64,000 nucleotides of DNA from Turnera subulata. Lineage: Eukaryota; Streptophyta; Magnoliopsida; Malpighiales; Passifloraceae. The position numbers were made by a program, and so were the translations under genes. Positions within the stretch are counted from its first letter, which is position 1. Each line of letters begins with the position of its first letter. The notes under the pieces are model-generated. The model made no database searches, had not been told where the DNA came from, and saw only the letters and a program-made list of their open reading frames with translations. The DNA lies in contig JAKUCV010005716.1 of NCBI GenBank assembly GCA_028386065.3, positions 146,674 through 210,673 of the forward strand, read 5' to 3'. Below, in pieces: positions 53,301 through 64,000 of the stretch.

Positions 53301-55793
53301 TCCAATTTTTAACTCCATATAGTTAGAAATGTGGAACATGATTTTCCTGAGATTTCATGGTTTAATAACAATCCTTAGCACCTTTGGTTTATGCTTCCAG
53401 CTTTTGGAACATTTTGGTGTTCAGTCAAAGGTTGAGTTTCCAAACACTCTTTCCAAAACAACATTCAGAGGCTAAATTTCATTATTGTTGTCTTTGGAAT
53501 GTCATTTTCCTTATACGATTGATCAAGAAACACACCTCCTTTTATATATTCTTTTGTATGGCTTGCATAAATTTTTTTCTTATATGGCGCCCCAGCTTTC
53601 GCCATGGAAACACCAATATCAATGTGAAATGAAAAACTATGGTTTTTAGATTGCTTGCTGGCCATGAATTTTTCATGTCATGATATTGGTGTAGCCGTAA
53701 TCAGTCACTCAGATCTCTAGTTTGTAGAGTTCCTTCTAAAATTAAAGTTTATGTCTTGGTGGTGTTCCTTCCTGCTTAAATACGAGTACAGGAGACAGTG
53801 TAGCCAGTGCTGGCTGTTTCTATTGGCATTTTGTTTGGTTTAGTGCCGGGAAGCATTTGCTTGTGAAATGGTAAATTATTTATTCTTATTGTTTGTTGAC
53901 TTGTACAAACATTTTGTGCAGAGTAATCCAATTGCCAGATGGCACATTTGCCAAGGTTCAATTAATAGCATAGCTTTCTCAAATGACGGAACCTACTTGG
54001 CAACTGTTGGAAGAGATGGTATGCCAATGTTATCTTACATGCATTTTCTTCTGCTCTCTGTGTTAGGAACCTGTCTGAGTTGGCTCTTCTTTGATGCAGG
54101 TTACTTGCGAGTCTTTGATTATTCAAGAGAACTACTTATATGCGGTGGGAAAAGCTATTATGGTGCTTTACTATGTTGTGCTTGGAGGTGACTGCTCTTT
54201 TTTAGCTCATCCTAGATTTTTTTTTGCCCACATGCTTGCATTACTCTATACTGCTGTCACCCGAGTTTTTATCTCAAGATATGTGATGTGGAAAGCTTTC
54301 ATTTTTTCATTTTGCGTCTGTGATCTGTCCCTTTTGGTTATTGTTATTGGAGAAAATAAGTATGTTTGATAAAGAGTTTTACTTTTCAGTATGGACGGAA
54401 AATACATTCTGACTGGAGGTGAAGATGATTTAGTTCAGGTTTGGAGTATGGAGGACCGGAAGGTTGTGGCATGGGGTGAGGGACACAACTCATGGGTAAG
54501 ATCAAGGTTCCATCATATTGGGTGGCTTCTTACCTGTGTTTTTCATAATTCTGGTCAACTTACTGTGTTTAACCTAACTGTGATTGCAGGTCAGTGGAGT
54601 GGCCTTTGATTCATATTGGACATCCCCAAATTCAGATGGGACTGGGGAGAGTATCATGTACCGCTTTGGTTCTGTTGGCCAGGTACTTAATATTTGCGGA
54701 CAGTTTTTCTAATTGCCATTCTTGGTTTATCAATAGTGTAGTCAGCTGATTGAATGCTAAGCTTCATTCACCATTGGGCATACTCTGGAATTTATGTTTG
54801 AAAACAAAACATAAATTTAAATGGTAAACACAAAATATTGCTTTGGTTTCTTTCCTACTGAGGCCTGCAGGATGCTCGAACCACGTGTGTGTTTGTTTTA
54901 GAAGTGATGGCTTATATGACCTCCTGGATAATGAAAGAAGTTTCAATGGGAGGTTAGGAGTGTTACGATTATCTTTGATTGGAGGAAAAAAAACATATTG
55001 CAAAAGGAATGGTGCAAAGTAATATGTTCAAAGTCTTGGATTAGAGCATGAGATTTTGTTTTCTGTCATTAATGTATGGTTTATTTTGCTGAAGCTGAAG
55101 AAAATATTTATTAGCTGCAAGAGGCATTTGGACATTTTGGGCATATTTTGGCCTTTGCCTTCCTGTTTATCTGCTGCGCTTGTAATAAGTACCCAGCTCG
55201 AAAAATCCATGTGGTGCAGAAGTTAAGGATTCAACGGATTGAGTTATAATGGGATTTAGGAGAATTTTATGATGACCTGTTGTCTTTTGGTCTTCTAAGC
55301 ATCCTCCTTGCTCTAACTTCTGGCTGCCAACCTCCTACATCACTTTATGTTTTATAAGATTAAAAACTAACCATGTTTGAATTGCTTTGGCCAGGACACA
55401 CAATTGCTCCTGTGGGATCTGGAAATGGATGAAATTGTGGTGCCATTACGCCGATGCCCTCCTGGTGGGTCTCCCACTTTCAGCACTGGAAGTCAGTCAT
55501 CTCACTGGGACAATGCTGTCCCAGTTGGTTCTTTGCAACCTGCTCCAAGCATGCGAGATGTTCCAAAGCTTTCTCCACTGGTTGCTCACCGAGTTCATAC
55601 AGAACCCCTTTCTGGCCTAATATTTACCCAGGAGTCAGTTCTTACCGTGTGTAGAGAGGGTCACATAAAAATATGGATGAGACCTGGTGTTGGAGAGAGC
55701 CAGTCAAGCACCTCAGAAACCGTTTTGAGTAGCAGTTTGAAAGAGAAACCATTGTTGTCAGGCAAGGTCGGCAGTTCTAGTTATAAGCAATGA
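50290..55793 (+). CDS. WD40-repeat protein, WDR20/DMWD-like
   Basis: Eleven exons in consistent phase: 50290-50460, 50886-51200, 51290-51398, 51494-51587, 52656-52743, 52842-52925, 53922-54018, 54100-54187, 54390-54495, 54590-54682, 55395-55793. They total 1644 nt, or 547 residues. Intron 4 (51588-52655) has a GC donor (AG|GCAAGA); the others are GT-AG. The N-terminus is Ser-rich, then [22 protein letters not shown] repeats include [53 protein letters not shown] with [28 protein letters not shown], and [20 protein letters not shown] with IWMRPG. This layout, with a long Ser/Gly-rich insert in exon 2, matches plant homologues of WDR20/DMWD. In animals WDR20 binds and activates the deubiquitinases USP12/USP46; a similar UBP partner in plants is inference. 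Introns 4, 6 and 10 are long (0.7-1.1 kb). Confidence 0.9.
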
Positions 55794-56063
55794 CCAAACT
55801 GTCATCACATACAGAGGCAAAACTGATCTTTTTTTTTTCGTGGATTTATCATTTCGATGTGCTAGTATGGCCGTTCGTCTATTTCCATGCGGTTGTTTCT
55901 CTCAAAGTTAGTGCACCAAGCAGCAGAAGGTGAAGGGAATCTGGTTGAGACTAATCAATTGGACCCATTGTATATTGAGGGATAAAGTTCCATGATGGCT
56001 GTAGGAGCTGGAAAGGGAGACAACCCTCTTTGTAAGTACCCAACGGCTGTTGTTTCTAGGATA

Positions 56064-56141
<78 letters not shown>

Positions 56142-57115
56142 ATTATTGACAGGAATAATTGGAAGTTACTTCTTTGAGGTTTGCATCTCTTAGATTGGCA
56201 TCCTGAGTGTTGGCTAAGTTCTGTTGGTGAATATGATTTCACAATTGCCATAAAGTTTCTTTTTGGATATCCCAGGGTTGTCCTGGTCTAATGTGAATAG
56301 CTTCATGTAATGGTTAGAATCTAGAAGAGAGTTTGCCACTAATTTGGCAGAAGATTTTGTTAGTTTGATACGTGGTATGGGGTTTGGGAGAAGAGAGAAG
56401 AATGATTCCAGGAACATATGATTGATGTGCCTGCCTTATTGGTTGGTAGCTAACAATGTTTAATACCATGCCTTGGTGGCCGGACTCTCTTGTTTTTTCC
56501 CTATTCTTTTTTCATGTTTTGTTGCCTTGCCTGGATGGTAAGAGTAATATCTAATGTCAACCAAACTATTTGGTGAGGACTCCTAGACTAGCCGCGACTA
56601 TGCTACTGCTTGGTATTTGCATTGCATCCCCCCTCACCCCTAGGAAAATGATTTTCCAGTCAGTCACTTGTTTTTTTCCTGACTGATTTAAAATGCGAGC
56701 TTTGCTCCTCGCACCCGATTTCGGCCCGACTGACGATTTCTACTTTGAAGGACTAAAAGATAAAAACAGTCGAATTATACTTGTAAATTTTGCGGTATCC
56801 CACACCACCAAAAATCAGCCAAAAAGAAATAACAGCACCCGGTTAAGGAAAGATTTGATTCGGCTCCTTCAAGATTTTCCAATGCCAATAAAAGCGATCC
56901 AGTAACATAACATCCGAAAGCAAAAAAAAAAAAAAAAAAACTTCTATCGAAATTTATGAAATGATACTTCAACATCAAGCATTGCTTACTATACAAATGT
57001 AACATAAATTGTCCTGCAAATGATAAAGCATTACCATATATACACCGTTTTCTACACCAATGGATGGCCCTACTAGAGTACTGACTGCATCATAGAGTAG
57101 TAGTATATTATCAGG
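55794..57115. other. Intergenic / convergent 3' UTRs
   Basis: About 1.3 kb between the WD40 stop (+) and the RINGv stop (-). It contains an (AT)n run (about 56067-56138) and no conserved ORF; the small plus-strand frame 56693-56905 has no recognisable domain. Confidence 0.55.
56067..56138. repeat. (AT)n microsatellite
   Basis: About 36 uninterrupted AT dinucleotides in the 3' flank of the WD40 gene. Confidence 0.95.
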
Positions 57116-60100
57116 TTACCAGCCATGAACACTTCCCCCTCCTCGCTGTTCACCTTGTTGGTGGTTAGGATTTGTGGGTTCGTCTGCAGCTAGAGAAGGC
57201 TGGTCACCTTGCGATGTGCTTTGAGAAGTAGCATGCTGATTTGCTGCTCCACCAGTAACTTGCCTACCTCTCCATCTAGAGATCTCTTGCATAGCAGAAG
57301 TTACACACATTGTGACTCCAAACCCAGTAAATGTGGCAATCAGAATTGACAAAACAGCCTGCATATGAAGCTGAAGACACCCGAAAAAGAAATACATATA
57401 TTATTTGGTCTTCACCAAGCTAAACAAGGTCTAACAAATCTTAAAGTCTAAGCCCATTTATTGTTTATCCTTATTACAATTCAGAATCAATATGTCCCTC
57501 AGATTCAAATGCGCTGCTTTTTTTCCCAAGTGAAAGCAATCTATATTACGTCGACAAGAAAAACAAAAAAACAACAAGAGATTTTGGAAAGTGAAATCTG
57601 GCAATCGATCACTCACCAAAGTATAAAAAAGATGAGCAGCAAGGACCACCAACCCAAACTGAGTTGCTGCATAGACCCAGGCATATGTTCTTGTCACTAC
57701 ACCAAATTTGAAGGCACCACCAGTAAGACATTGTTGGGATGGCAAAATTTGTCAAATCAGAGTATCATGTTAGGGTACATGCAAGAGCTTAGTTCCTACC
57801 CATTGTTGTGGATGTCATGGATGCAAGAAGACCCAATATGCAGGAAAATGGAAGAGAAATGGCGATTGCACCAGATCCCATTTTCCCGACCTGTCCACAT
57901 GAAAAATTAACGACCGCGATGAGAGTGAAAAAAAAGGGTTTACAAGTCCGCTATACTTACAAGAAGTTGCTCGAGAAAACAAAAGTAGGCAAGCATGCTG
58001 ACTATCACAAGAACAGGAACATCCTGCCAAATCCTGAAAAAATTTGCAGCCGTATTCCAAGATGGAGTTACATAATTCAAATATAATTAGGGGAACAACG
58101 GCCAAAGAAATGTTATTTAAGTTGAATCATAATGGAATTATCAAACAATAGACTGGAAAATATGCATATCAGAGAAGAAGCTAAAGTCAAGGTTTTACAT
58201 GGAATAACGAACCATGGCCTAGTTATTGTTCAGAACTTGGGAGACAGTCCTACTCTTCATCATGTTTCCATGAAGTGGCTGCTCTCAAGATTTGAACATG
58301 CATTCTCGTTGCTGCAAGACCATTACATGGAATGCCAAGCCATCTCAATAACCCATTGGCCTTGAACCAGATTCTCAATGAAGTGGACGTATTAGCAATT
58401 CATTGCTCAACCGTTTTAACACATTAAGTTTAGCCTCCAATTAATGGAGAGCATTTTTTTTTTTTATAAAAAGCCTTAAAATTCTTTCCCAAGTAAATAC
58501 ATCATACATGTACAGGTCATTGAAACTGTTTCATCAAAAAGCTTAAGTATAACCAAGACACTCAAACCCAGTTCTTTGCAAAATGCTATATTTACTTGCC
58601 TGTAGTGAGCTATTTCCTGAGCTCCACCTCCAAGATAGTTAACGGCCTGACCATTCTGAACTCGTAAAAGAGTAACTGGCAGATTCTTAACCTCTTGCTT
58701 GCACACATCACATGTTTTGTTACCTTTAATGCTAAACCATTTCACAGCACATTCTTTATGGGCTAGCCCAAGTTCACCTTTACAGCTGCATTCCATCTTT
58801 AGGGTGTCAGCCCCTTCTCCTAGTTCAATCAAGCAGATTCTGCAGACAGCTTCTTCTTCAGCAATATCTTCACCACCATCATCATTTTCATCTGAACCAC
58901 AATGCTAAGCCAAACATTGGTCATAAAAAATGACAAACAAGAGTAAGAATAGCACAAGATCAAAATGCATTAAACTAATGTAGAAAATGTTAGTCTCAAC
59001 AAAATAAAATTTTCGTCTGCACTGCTCTGCTACTGGCTTCTTATCTTTCAGGTGAAGGATGGTACCAGCAAGAGAAAACAATAAGTGCTGGTTACGTTGA
59101 AACATCGAAAAAATATATTACCAGTATTGTCTGAAGGAGATCCCTTCGATGTTGCTGTGACGATCCCTTCATGCATTCTTGGTGTAGCTGGAACTATACG
59201 CAGCACACCACCAACAGAATCCAAGCGTTTTATGCTTCCTTCTTCGTTAAGAACAGGGACTGAATGTGAGCGATGAATGGGCCCTTTCTGTAAAAAGAAG
59301 AAAACTCGAAAAGCTAAGCTAAGCGGAAAGGTAGACGACAAGAATATAGGCACTTGCCAATCTGCCACATTAACTTTGATGACTTGAAGTTGATTGGAAT
59401 GGTATTTTATTTGCCATGAAACGCAGATATCTTCAACCTATAAGAGGATTAGTACTTACAGCCAAAACTTGGGGATTGATGGCGTTGCCTCCATGCGTAG
59501 ATCCTGGATTTGAGTGAGCAATAGGGGTAGCAGGTAAGGATGATGGTTTCTTTGACTTGGGTGCAAAAAGCCTTGTAAAGGATAGTGTCCTATAAATGGA
59601 AGGCTTCTCCTTTATCGACGCCGATGAACCTCCAAGTGCTAGAATGGCAGCCTTCTCAATATCTAGAGTGTTGTTTCCATACTTGAAACTTAATTTTGGA
59701 AGAAGGCTCTTTTTTGCTGATTTAGTTTTTGATGAAGGATCCACAGGGTCATTAAGTATGGGATAAGGGTCTAAAGGCTCATGAATTGTGGGACAAGTAG
59801 GGCTAGGCATGGGTGAAAAATTGACTCTTTTATTAGGAGTAAGACTTGGATTAGGGGGCATTTCAATTGCAATGAAATCGTTTCTGCCGTCCTCCAGAGT
59901 TCTGGATGGTAGCTCCAAGAAGAGGTCTTGGTGCACTCGCTGTTGACCCACCAAGTTTTCCTCCGTTATTTCTGGCAAACTCACAGCCTACAAAGGAAGA
60001 AGGAGGAGACATTGGTATGGATCAGTAGTTGACTAGCAGATATGAAAACCACATACGCTCAAATCAATCAACAAAAACAACCAACTTAAGGAAAAGAAGT

Positions 60101-60731
60101 AGCTATGGACCTTATTACAGCAACTTGAACACAAAGTCTCCAAAACTACTCATGTTAAATACTCTTATATTATTAATACTTACTAAACACAGCATTCAAA
60201 TCAACGCCAGCTAGCCAGAAAAAAAAAAAAAAAAAAAGGAATCAGCAAACCCGGTTCCGCAAATCAGAAATCGATATACAATTGCAACAAGCTCATAACA
60301 AAGATCAAGCACAGCACGGACTGACGTTGTAATTATAGTTATGGAGACATTCAACCCAGTTGAACATTATGACCCAAAAACAGGCAAAATATGATATGTC
60401 TAGCAATCAACAGAGCTGGACAAAGTCTTTGGCTTTGGAAGTAACAAAGCAAGTCTTTATCAAGTGGGATGTGAGAAAAAGCTATGAAGTAGAAGACTTG
60501 AAGCAAATTGAATACTTGGCATGTAATATTACAACAGGAAAGTACTTTTTAGCTGATTATTCAGCTAGATAGAGATCAAGGTAGTAGAATTATGTACATG
60601 TTAAAGAATAAACTAGAAAGCATATACAAAACAGGGTAAGCAAACAGTACCCTTGTAATTGAACGATCAACCGTGTAGCTAGAAGCTCCTTCATTGATAT
60701 TTTGTGCTACAGACTCTCCTTCCTTTCCCAT
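57116..60731 (-). CDS. RINGv (RING-CH) membrane E3 ubiquitin ligase, MARCH-like
   Basis: Eight exons on the minus strand with consistent phase: 60731-60651, 59987-59460, 59287-59122, 58891-58600, 58033-57961, 57890-57800, 57696-57617, 57370-57116. They total 1566 nt, or 521 residues. Intron 4 has a GC donor (AG|GCAAGT), required to give ...[13 protein letters not shown]; the rest are GT-AG. Residues 1-258 are Ser/Pro-rich. An acidic stretch ([13 protein letters not shown]) precedes a complete C4HC3 RINGv: C274, C277, C292, C294, H302, C305, C318, C321. Hydrophobic segments follow ([78 protein letters not shown]), giving about four membrane spans, then a hydrophilic Gln-rich tail. The family transfers ubiquitin from E2 to membrane proteins. 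This fits plant 'RING/FYVE/PHD zinc finger' membrane proteins. The substrate is unknown. Confidence 0.9.
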
Positions 60732-61516
60732 GATTACAAAAAAGAATTCTTGAAGAACCCAGAATTTGCAGGGGTGCAAAATTTTCAGTGTATAACACAA
60801 AATGAAATGTTCTTGAAATCCAGCAGAATAGCTGAAGGGCACAACTAATGGATTAATAATAAGCTTAGGCAATAAGCTTTTAATTAGTTTAAGCAGAGAT
60901 CTAATTATGGGAAGAGCCCTGTGCCAAAAACAAGAAGCAGAACAGAGGGAGGGAAAGTAGAGAGATACATATATACGTGGTGGGACTAGGACAATCTTTG
61001 AGAACCAAAGACTAACTACTTAATTGTATATTGTGTCCTCCTTTTCTTTCTTCTTCTGTTTTTTTTTTTTTTTTTTTCCTGGTTTAGGTGTCTTCGCGGT
61101 ACAGTTCTGTTACAGTGCGGGCTCCTTGGCTGTAATGGAGGCACGATGATTATTGATTAGGACAGGTTACAGTGCTTATCTTGTTAAATTAGTTGGACAA
61201 AATTAATTATGGTGGCCTACAATCTTGAAAATTTGTGTAGGTGTGCCCTTGCATTGCATGTGTCTTATTTAGTCAGATTTAGTCAGCAATGTACCTAAAT
61301 TATAACAGAGAATTTAAAATATACATGTAGCATAATTAATAAGATGAAGTTTGGTGTTTGATTTATAATTTTTTCCTCTTGAATTGAAGTGCGATGTTTT
61401 GTAATATTATTTTTGTTTAATGGAAGGGATGGTGAGTGTATCTTCATTAGACCCACAGAATGGAGACTTTAGAAACCCACAATTTTACTGGTATCGGAAA
61501 CTTGGAAGATCATATT
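60732..61516. other. RINGv promoter region and intergenic
   Basis: Upstream of the minus-strand RINGv start. A minus-strand T-rich segment and a poly-T run (about 61060-61078, plus strand) are present. There is no conserved ORF and no clear TATA box. The block ends at the LTR start. Confidence 0.45.
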
Positions 61517-63553
61517 TGTAACAGCCTGAGTAAAATTTTTTATTTTTACCGGAACTGTAAAAGTCTTTTTATCGTGATTTATTGTTGAATTAATCTTGGG
61601 TAATTAATTCAAGGTAAATCGGGAGTCGTTTTTCGAAACCGAGGGTTTTCCCGCGCTCGTGATTTTTCCGTGGATTTTTCGAAACTATGTTGGTATTTTT
61701 CGGGTTTCGGAATTTCTCGGAAAATCACATCGGAAAATAACTAAGGAGGTATCTGTTATTTTCTGGTCCGGATCGGACTCGCCCGTAATGCAGACGAAAT
61801 TCTATTATTGATGTTCACATGATAAACAGTAAAAATTTCAGTTTATAAAACAGCCGGAGGAGGAGAAGAAGAAGAAGAAAAAAAGAAAGGAGAGAAAAAG
61901 AGAGAAAAAGAAAAAGAGAGAAAAGAAAAAGAGAGGAAAAAAAGAGGAAAAAGAAAAGAAAAAGGAAGAAAAGAAAAAAGGAAGAAAAGAAAAAAAAGAA
62001 AAAAAAACAGAGAGAGTGAAAAAAAAAGAAAGAAAAAAAAAAGAGAAAAAAATTCGGAAAAAGAAAATCAGAGAAAAAGAAAAAAAGAAGAAAATAGAAG
62101 AAAAAGAATCAGAAAAGAAAATGAAAGAAAAGAAAAAAAAAAGAAAGGCCACTGTTCACCGTCACCCGGCTGCACCTTTCGTTACTGTGCACACGCCGCC
62201 GTTCCGGCCGTCTTCTCGCCACACCACCACCGCCGTCAGGCTCGCCGGCTCGTCGCGACCTGAACCCCGCAGCTTCCGCCCGTCCCCGCCGCGAGACGCG
62301 CCGCCAACTGCCGTCGACCCGACGCAGACCCGACGGATCTGCTTCAACCCCGTCTGCCGCCTCACGCCGACGACGCAACGCCGTCCTTCCACAGCCGTAG
62401 GGGTAGCCTCAGCCTCGTCAACCCCGCGTGACCTTCCTCTCGCCGTCCCTGCTGCTCGTCGCGCCACCGTAGCTGCAACCCGCGAGGTGAGCTGTCCGAC
62501 CCGTATTTGACCCGTTCCTTCTGGTCGGGTCGCGAACAGGCCTGGGTTTGGGTTTTGTTCACATGGGTTGGGCTGTATAGTGTTGGGCCGGGTCTTGGGC
62601 GCGGGCCTGTGCTTCGGGCCTGCTGCCTTGGTCTGGGCCGACACTATTCAAGGCCCAGTCCGTTTAATTTAATTAAAAAAAAACTATATTTATATATGTA
62701 TATATGTATTTATCTATATTCTGGTATTTATTTTTGGAAAAAAAAATTATATATTTATTTTGAGGAAATTATTTCCAATTTAACTCAGGTACTTTTATTA
62801 AAATATAAATATATTTACTTGGATAAATAATTAAGATTATGATTTGGAAAACTATTATTAATTGGAAAAAAATATATATGTACCTTGAAATTAATTTCTG
62901 GAAATTTAATACATGTATTATTTTCTCTGGAAATTATGGTTGAGGAAATTATATATATATGTACTTTTTAAAATTAAAGGTAATTATATTTTATGTTGGA
63001 AAATATTACTATATATATATATAGAAAAGATAAATACTATATATTTTCTGAAAATTATAAATAGGTTATTATTTTTTCTGAAAAAATTGTGATGATTATT
63101 ATTTTGGAAAATTATAATTATTTTATGAAAATATTTTGAAAAATAATTTTAATTAAATTGTGGTACCGAAATTATATTCGGAAATATGTACGGTAAAATA
63201 TTTTCAGTAAACGATAATAATAACGGAAATGAACCGGGATGGGTAATTTCGTAGTATTGGCAACATAATATACCGATTATGTGCATTTATGTGTGTGTAC
63301 ATTGTTTTGGTTGTATAGGTTTGGATATCGGGCAGTTTCCCGAGGAGCCAGCGTCGGACCGGTCATGGTTTCCGGAGTTGAGTAATCGGCCAAGGTGAGG
63401 ATGGATTTCCTTCGATATGTGCCTATATTACTCGGTTATTATGTTTTGATGATTGTGCATTGTTGATTGTTGCTTTTGCTATGTTTTGGTTCGGGATGTT
63501 TATCCTGGTGTCCTGTTGGTTTTTGGGATGTTTATCCTCGTGTTGATTTTCTC
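61517..63553 (+). mobile_element. Partial LTR, TGTAACAGCC family, split by nested copy
   Basis: Starts TGTAACAGCCTGAG. It aligns with the solo LTR at 41291-44269 through the 5' block, the TATA box (tttataaaac, about 61840), the purine-rich tract (61855-62145), the GC-rich block (62150-62490), the 'ttgggccgggtcttgggcgc' stretch and the AT-rich region, up to the start of the hairpin array (units near 63495 and 63526). It is interrupted at 63553/63554 by another copy. The right part would lie beyond the window. Confidence 0.85.
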
Positions 63554-64000
63554 TGTAACAGCCCGGGTAAAAATTTTAGATTTTTACCGGACTGTAAAAA
63601 GTCTATTTACCGTGATTTACTGTTGAATTAATCTTGGGTAATTAATTCACGGTAAATCGGGAGTCGTTTTTTTCGAAACCGAAGGTTTTCCCGCGCTCGT
63701 GATTTTCCCGTGAATTTTTCGGAACTAAGCTGGTATTTTTCGGGTTTCGGAATTTCTCGGAAAATCACACCGGAAAATAACTAAGGAGGTATCAGTTATT
63801 TTCTGGTCCGGATCGGATTCGCCCGTAATACGGACGAATTATATTATTTGAGCCTCACATGTTAAATAGTAATTTTTCATTATAAATAGAAGGAAGCAGA
63901 ACCGGGAGAAGGCAGAAGAGAAGAGAAAAAAAAAAGAAAAGGAGAGGAAAAAGAAAAAGAGAGAAAAGAAAAAAAGAGAGAAAAAAAAAAAAAAAAAAAA
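63554..64000 (+). mobile_element. Nested LTR start, same family, runs off the window
   Basis: Starts TGTAACAGCCCGGG at 63554 after TTCTC (expected target duplication). It contains the conserved 5' block, a TATA box (cattataaatag, about 63880) and the beginning of the purine-rich tract. The remainder is outside the window. Confidence 0.85.

Noticed and set aside
57697..57745. Extension of RINGv exon 7 upstream ([16 protein letters not shown])
   Set aside because: No acceptor AG gives that start in phase; TAG|TGACAA at 57697/57696 restores the family sequence VTRTYAWVY.
57461..58365. Plus-strand ORFs of 92-149 codons
   Set aside because: Antisense shadows of RINGv exons 5-7 and introns.
61838..62644. 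Lys/Glu-rich plus ORF and Phe-rich minus ORF
   Set aside because: Same LTR purine tract and GC block as above.

Overview
This is nuclear DNA of a flowering plant, most likely a eudicot. The evidence is four intron-style or plant-specific genes (an ER TPR/J-domain co-chaperone, a fasciclin-like arabinogalactan protein, a WDR20-type WD40 protein and a RINGv membrane E3 ligase) surrounded by dense, nested plant LTR retrotransposons and foldback DNA elements. I assign no species. There are no prokaryotic features, and I saw no rRNA or tRNA genes. Layout: 1-9.4 kb is a TE graveyard. It holds a LINE ORF1 (DUF4283-like) scrap, a minus-strand Athila-like remnant whose protease sits close to its pol terminus because RT, RNase H and integrase are missing, and a plus-strand Ty3/gypsy RT-RNaseH-integrase relic. 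From 9.4 to 21.6 kb lies a decayed Sirevirus-like 3' end, split by a complete minus-strand Tat-lineage element (10587-19842; 1633-bp LTRs, GTGTC target duplication). That element has gag and protease, no recognisable RT or integrase, and an antisense ORF preceded by an inverted LTR-like promoter. Two poly-C runs, at 13.67 and 21.58 kb, look like assembly artefacts. Genes: 23.42-26.48 kb (+) encodes a P58IPK/DNAJC3-like protein in nine exons, and 27.28-28.01 kb (-) encodes a FLA11/12-like arabinogalactan protein. From 28.4 to 48.3 kb is a second TE block. It contains LTR remnants, a minus-strand Sirevirus-type LTR with about 19 copies of the palindrome AACATCGATGTT, and a Mutator-like TIR element (34912-40800) whose left end was split by a compact 4.5-kb LTR element (34991-39493, TTATA duplication). 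The compact element carries only antisense ORFs: one lysine/arginine-rich with its own TATA box, one with a LINE-endonuclease-like tail. Next come a solo LTR of the same family (41291-44269, TGTTG duplication), which shows the compact LTR to be an internal-deletion derivative, and a Tat relic with two palindrome arrays. Genes again: 50.29-55.79 kb (+) is the WD40 gene (11 exons) and 57.12-60.73 kb (-) is the RINGv gene (8 exons); each contains one GC-AG intron. From 61.5 kb to the end, two further copies of the TGTAACAGCC LTR family are nested one inside the other. The genes do not form an operon or pathway; two relate to protein quality control or ubiquitin (ER co-chaperone; E3 ligase), the WD40 protein belongs to a family that binds deubiquitinases in animals, and the FLA acts at the cell wall. 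The most striking pattern is that four sequence-unrelated arrays of short inverted-repeat units occur in non-coding parts of different LTR families here, and in at least one array the two arms change together.
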